Shown here: one piece after another, positions 59,993 to 64,000 of the stretch
Layout: each line of letters begins with the position of its first letter
Position numbering within the stretch: the first letter of the stretch is position 1
NCBI GenBank assembly: GCA_021397835.1
Contig: JAJFZO010000229.1
Span: 5,175,001-5,239,000, forward strand
Source: Moringa oleifera
Lineage: Eukaryota > Streptophyta > Magnoliopsida > Brassicales > Moringaceae
Length of the DNA: 64,000 nucleotides
Direction: 5' to 3'
The notes under the pieces: model-generated
Seen by the model: only the letters and a program-made list of their open reading frames with translations
Database searches by the model: none
Told to the model about the DNA's origin: nothing
Made by a program: the position numbers and the translations under genes

Positions 59993-60213
59993 ATCTCGAT
60001 CGATCGATCGTTGGGTCCATTAGCCATGAGTGAGCGACACGCGCATGAGGGAGCATGAGGCTTTCTCTACCGTCGCCAAGCCATGATGCGATGTCGCTCG
60101 AGGCTCTTTTTTAGGCCAATCGTGAGCTGAAAGTGAATGAGAGGCCAACATCTACCCCGCGATGGTCTCTCCCCTCCCCGAAGGGATGCGGGGGGCTCGA
60201 GGGTGATGTGCTT
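59993..60213 (-). other. ITS2 (unit 6)
   Basis: Spacer between 26S and 5.8S. It contains a gatcgatcgatcg run at about 59998-60010. Confidence 0.87.
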
Positions 60214-60373
60214 GACAACCAGGCAGACGTGCCCTCGGCCTGATGGCTTCAGGCGTAACTTGCATTCAAAGACTCGATGGTTCATGAGATTCTGCAATTC
60301 ACACCAAGTATCACATTTCGCTACGTTCTTCATCGATGTAAGAACTGAGATATCCGTTGTTGATAGTCATTTT
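60214..60373 (-). rRNA. 5.8S rRNA, full length (unit 6)
   Basis: About 160 nt with recognisable motifs: 'gcattcaaagactcgatgg', 'gattctgcaattcacacc' and 'gctacgttcttcatcgatg'. Some CpG sites have changed, for example 'aagtatcacattt' for aagtatcgcattt. Confidence 0.93.
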
Positions 60374-60553
60374 AGACATCGTTTAGGGATGACGTAAACG
60401 CCAGCCATGCATCGAGATCGAGGTGATTGGGGTGTGCTTTTTCATTATAGTTCCTTGGCGCATCCTGCGCTGTGGGTTTTGTTGTTGTGTGTAACAAGAG
60501 GCTTGGGCACGAGCGCACCTTTGCCATGCGAGGCGGGACGAGGGGCTTGAGAG
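60374..60553 (-). other. ITS1, truncated (unit 6)
   Basis: Contains the core 'gttccttggcgcatcctgcg' and ends at 'gaggggcttgagag', where it is joined to 18S sequence. The 18S-proximal part is deleted. Confidence 0.87.
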
Positions 60554-62231
60554 GAGCGGTGAACCATTCAATCGGTAAGAGCGGTGGTGGTGTGTTCAAA
60601 GGGCAGGGCCGTAGTCAACGCAAGCTGGTGACTCGCACTTACTAAGAATTCCTTGTTGAAGATCAATAATTGCAATGATCTATCCCCATCATGATGAAAT
60701 TTTAAAGATTACTCGGGTCTATCGGCTAAGGCTATAGACTCGTTGAATACATCAGTGTAGCGCACGTGCGGCCTAGAGCATCTAAGGGCATCACAGACCT
60801 GTTATTGCCTCAAACTTCCTTGGCCTAAGCGGCCATAATCCCTCTAAGAAGTCGGCCGTGGAAGATCACATCCATGTAGCTAGTTAGCAGGGTGAGGTCT
60901 CATTTATTAACAAAAATTAACCAGACAAATCGCTCCACCAACTAAGAACGGCCATGCACCACCACCCATAAAATCAAGAAAGAGCTCTTAGTCTGTCAAT
61001 CCTTACTATGTTTGGACCTGGTAAGTTTCTTCGTGTTGAGTTAAACTAAGCCATAGGCTCCACTTCTGGTGGTGCCCTTCCGTCATTTCCTTTAAGTTTC
61101 AGCCTTATGACCATACTCCCCCCATAACCCAAAGTCTTTGAATTCTCATAAGGTGCTAGCGGAGTCATACAAGCAACATCCGCTGATCCCTGGTCGGCAT
61201 CATTTATGGTTGAGACTAGGATGGTATCTAATCGTCTTCGAGCCCCCAACTTTTGTTCTTGATTAATGGAAACATCCTTGGCAAATGCTTTTGCAGTTGT
61301 TTGTCTTTCATAAGTTCAAGAATTTCACCTCTGACTATGAAATACGAATGCCCCCGATTGTTCCTGTTAATCATTACTCTGATCTAAAGGCTAACAGAAT
61401 AAGATCGAAATCCTATGATGTTATCCCATGCTAATGTATTCAGAGCGTATTCTTGCCTTGAGCACTCTAATTTCTTCAAAGTAATAGCATCGAAGGCATG
61501 ACCCAACAATTAAGGCCAGGATCGGGTCACTGGCAGTAGGGATGAGCCAATCGGTGCACACTGTAGGTGGACCGGCTGACCCATCCTAAGGTCCAACTAC
61601 GAGCTTTTTGACTGCAATAACTTAAATATACACTGTTGGAGCTGGAATTACCGTGGCTGCTGGCACCAGACTTGCCCTCCATTGGATCCTCGTTAAGGGA
61701 TTTCGATTGTACTCACTCTAATTACCAGACTCGAAGAGCCCGGTATTGTTATTTGTTGTCACTACCTCCCTATGTCAAAATTAGGTAATTTACGTGCCTG
61801 CTGCCTTCCTTGTATGTGGTAGCCATTTCTCAGGCTCCCTCTCTGTAATTGAACCCTAATTCTTCGTCACCCATCACTACCATAGTAGGCAACTATCCTA
61901 CCATTGAAAGTTAATAGGGCAGAAATTTGAATGATGCGTCACCGGCATGATGGCCTCGTGATCTGTCGAGTTTATCATGAATTATCAAAGCAACGGGCAA
62001 AGCCCACGTCGACCTTTTATCTAATAAATGTGCCCCTTCCAAAAGTCATGGTTTGTTGCACATATTAGCTTTAGAGTTACTACGGTTATCCGAGAAGTAG
62101 GTACCATCAAAAAAACTATAACTGATTTAATGAGCCATTCGCAGTTTCGCAGTCTGAATTAGTTCATACTTACACATGCATGGCTTAATCTTTGAGACAA
62201 GCATATGACTACTGGCAGGATCAACTAGGTA
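60554..62231 (-). rRNA. 18S rRNA lacking its 3' terminus (unit 6)
   Basis: Starts at 'gagcggtgaacc' and lacks about 93 nt of the 3' end. A second deletion of about 36 nt follows at once ('gaacc' joins 'attcaatcgg'; the shared 'acc' suggests short-homology joining). The 5' end at 62231 is present ('caactaggta'). The 530-loop reads ccgtgg at 61651. It is a pseudogene. Confidence 0.95.
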
Positions 62232-62850
62232 GCATCCTTCGAGACGCCGTGCCAACTAGGACTAAAGTGTGCTGCAAGGCTCGCTGAGGCCAATGTTGTC
62301 GCGGTCGTTGTTCAAAATCGATGGGATGTGAGATTAATGCTTTTGCTTGGACAAGCAGAGGCCGAGGCCACTCCTGTCGCAACATTTTTTGCACCCGAAG
62401 GGACGACCGAGTGCCCGTGTGCCAAAGCAACTGCATGCCGAAGCAAGCCGTGCTTGGAGCACGAGGCCTGGCTGAGGTTTCCACCCATGCCCGCGGAGGA
62501 CATGGTGCAAAGACAACCAACTCGAATAATCGAATTCTGTTTGTGAAGGCACGTGACACAGGGTCCCGATGTCACCCACGAAAAGCCAACGTATGGCTTG
62601 GGGTCGAGCTTGAAGCGACATGCTAGCCGACAGTTCAATGCGGGAGCATGGAGCCTGCCATCATGCATGACTAGATCACCACTCACACACCGCACATACA
62701 AATGGGCAGCAACAGCACTAAACGAGCTGCAAGCTGACTAACGAAAGGCCCATCGATCATGCAGGTCGTCGAGTGCCGCCGCACCCAAGCCACTAAGCAC
62801 AAAATTGTTTCGATAGGGAGAGACGATTCTTTGATGGCAAAGGAAGATCA
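62232..62850 (-). other. 5'ETS-like block (unit 6)
   Basis: Same block as at 4643. At its end a segment of about 35 bp, 'gatcatgcaggtcgtc', occurs twice (about 62756 and 62846), a local duplication not seen in other copies. Confidence 0.75.
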
Positions 62851-63185
62851 TGCAGGTCGTCAAGTGCCATCGCACCTAGGCTGGCCTTATGGCTCGCTCG
62901 GTGCTAACGGTCGATGATCATGTCATCGATCGCGCTACGCATCGAGTCTGCCTCTACAAGTCTGAGCGTCGTGATCCAACCCCACGTCTGCCACCTCCAG
63001 GGCTGTGATGAAGCACTCCGCATGCTCGAAATCCCCCCAGCGATTTGGCCCTCCCATAACATACATCATCATTAGCTTCGTCGCCCACACCGTCGAGCTT
63101 ATCTAGCCACATCCCAGCTCATTATCCCATAATTTTTCTCGTTTTCTTGCCCACAATTTAGTGAATTTCATTTCCCACATTTTCC
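62851..63185. repeat. IGS 310-350 bp repeat, single copy with rearranged start
   Basis: The usual 'gatgaggccttggcagca' start is replaced by duplicated ETS sequence. From 'ctggccttatggctcgctcg' onward it follows the repeat. Confidence 0.82.
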
Positions 63186-64000
63186 CCACTCCGTTGGCTA
63201 CTGATCGGGCATCCCACACTTTTCGGCCGACGTCGCCGGCTGCCTGCCTGCCGACGGTGGTGGCCGTTACTGCCACGCACCATCGGCTGGATGGGCAAGG
63301 CAGCAAGCCACCCTGCCCATGCCATGTGCGCTGGGTTCCCCAAGCCCAGCACCTGCCCATGTGGGATAGGCAGAGGGGGAGCATGCATGGCCCGTTGGCA
63401 CTCAGCAAGCTGGGTGACCACCTCCCCCCTGAAGAGTCTTAAATGAAATTTTACTCGCGGCAGGAGGAAACATCAATATGTCTGAGCCATCACGATGGGT
63501 CTAAAAAATTATTTACTTGGAATTTTTAGCTGAAATGTTGTACATGCATAGAGAATAATCATATCTACCACTAGAAAAAATTTCAAAATTTTTTGGGCAC
63601 TAAATTTTTTTTAATAAATTTTCTACACCTGAAAATTGAAAAAATCATCAAAAATAGCCAGTGAGCCAAAATGATCCCAAACTTCAGGGGCAGACTCCTT
63701 ATGAATTAGACGATTGATTTGAGTCATTTTGGAACCAATTCCATGATGAAAAGACAGTCAATTCACACCAATTTCGCAACTGGGCATTGCAGCCAGCAGG
63801 CTAGGGCAGCCGTGCCTCTGCCTGGTCTAGGACGCATGCTGGCTGCCCTGTCCAGCGCACCTCCAGGCACCCATGGCTGCCCTTAGGGTCCATCAAAGCC
63901 AGGGGATACAGCCATGAAATCAATGCCTACAGCTCGTGCCAGGCCTCACATTATGTTGACGGGCTGACTCACGAGTAGCGCCGCTGGCAAGGCTGGTGCC
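63186..64000. other. IGS core block with AT-rich island (unit 6 spacer, runs off window)
   Basis: Same order as the other core blocks. The AT-rich island is at about 63501-63783 with 'gaaaaaatcatcaaaaatag' near 63637. The transition segment continues to the window end, so subrepeats are expected just beyond. Confidence 0.75.

Noticed and set aside
1..64000. tRNA, 5S rRNA, snoRNA or other host genes
   Set aside because: I saw no matching conserved boxes between the rDNA parts. A covariance-model scan would settle this.

Overview
The window is plant nuclear DNA made almost entirely of a decayed tandem array of 45S ribosomal DNA, all transcribed on the minus strand (right to left). The 18S, 5.8S and 26S cores, the 5.8S motifs and an ITS1 block resembling the conserved plant core (reverse complement of ttccttggcgcatcc) point to a flowering plant. 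I cannot name the species. I see no protein-coding host gene; the only protein-coding remnants belong to two copies of a Ty3/gypsy chromovirus.

Layout by increasing coordinate. Unit 1: a chromovirus (1-4296) sits in an 18S gene of which only the 5' part (4297-4642) is in the window. Its upstream spacer (4643-16170) is a composite of two intergenic spacers (IGS). Unit 2: 26S (16171-19353) is fused to an ITS1 remnant, with ITS2 and 5.8S lost; the 18S (19507-20950 and 23634-23979) is split by a second chromovirus copy (20951-23633); its spacer runs 23980-26750. Unit 3: 26S with an internal deletion (26751-29991), ITS2, 5.8S, ITS1 and only about 345 nt of 18S, joined directly to spacer (30998-32782). 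Unit 4: no 26S; 5.8S (32801-32959), part of ITS1 and an 18S lacking its 3' end (33040-34651); spacer to 41859. Unit 5: 26S with a deletion of about 1.1 kb (41860-44023), a 47-nt scar of 5.8S, and an 18S (44486-46250); its spacer holds almost 10 kb of subrepeats and no core block. Unit 6: a full-length 26S (56604-59992), a full-length 5.8S (60214-60373), an 18S lacking its 3' terminus (60554-62231), and spacer to the window end.

A complete spacer, read from 18S towards the next 26S, has these modules: a 5'ETS-like block; 1-3 copies of a 310-350 bp repeat; a unique core with a conserved AT-rich island; 2 to about 54 copies of a GC-rich subrepeat of about 170-182 bp; and a 3'ETS of about 250 bp. 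The GC-rich subrepeats produce many long open frames on both strands that are not genes.

No unit is intact. Each has different deletions, and C-to-T and G-to-A changes at CpG sites reach universally conserved rRNA motifs, so the array looks like silenced, methylated rDNA pseudogenes. The clearest historical signal is that the two retroelements share one 18S target site (GTAGG), and each LTR resembles the LTR at the same position in the other copy more than its own partner. This indicates one insertion followed by duplication of the whole rDNA unit.
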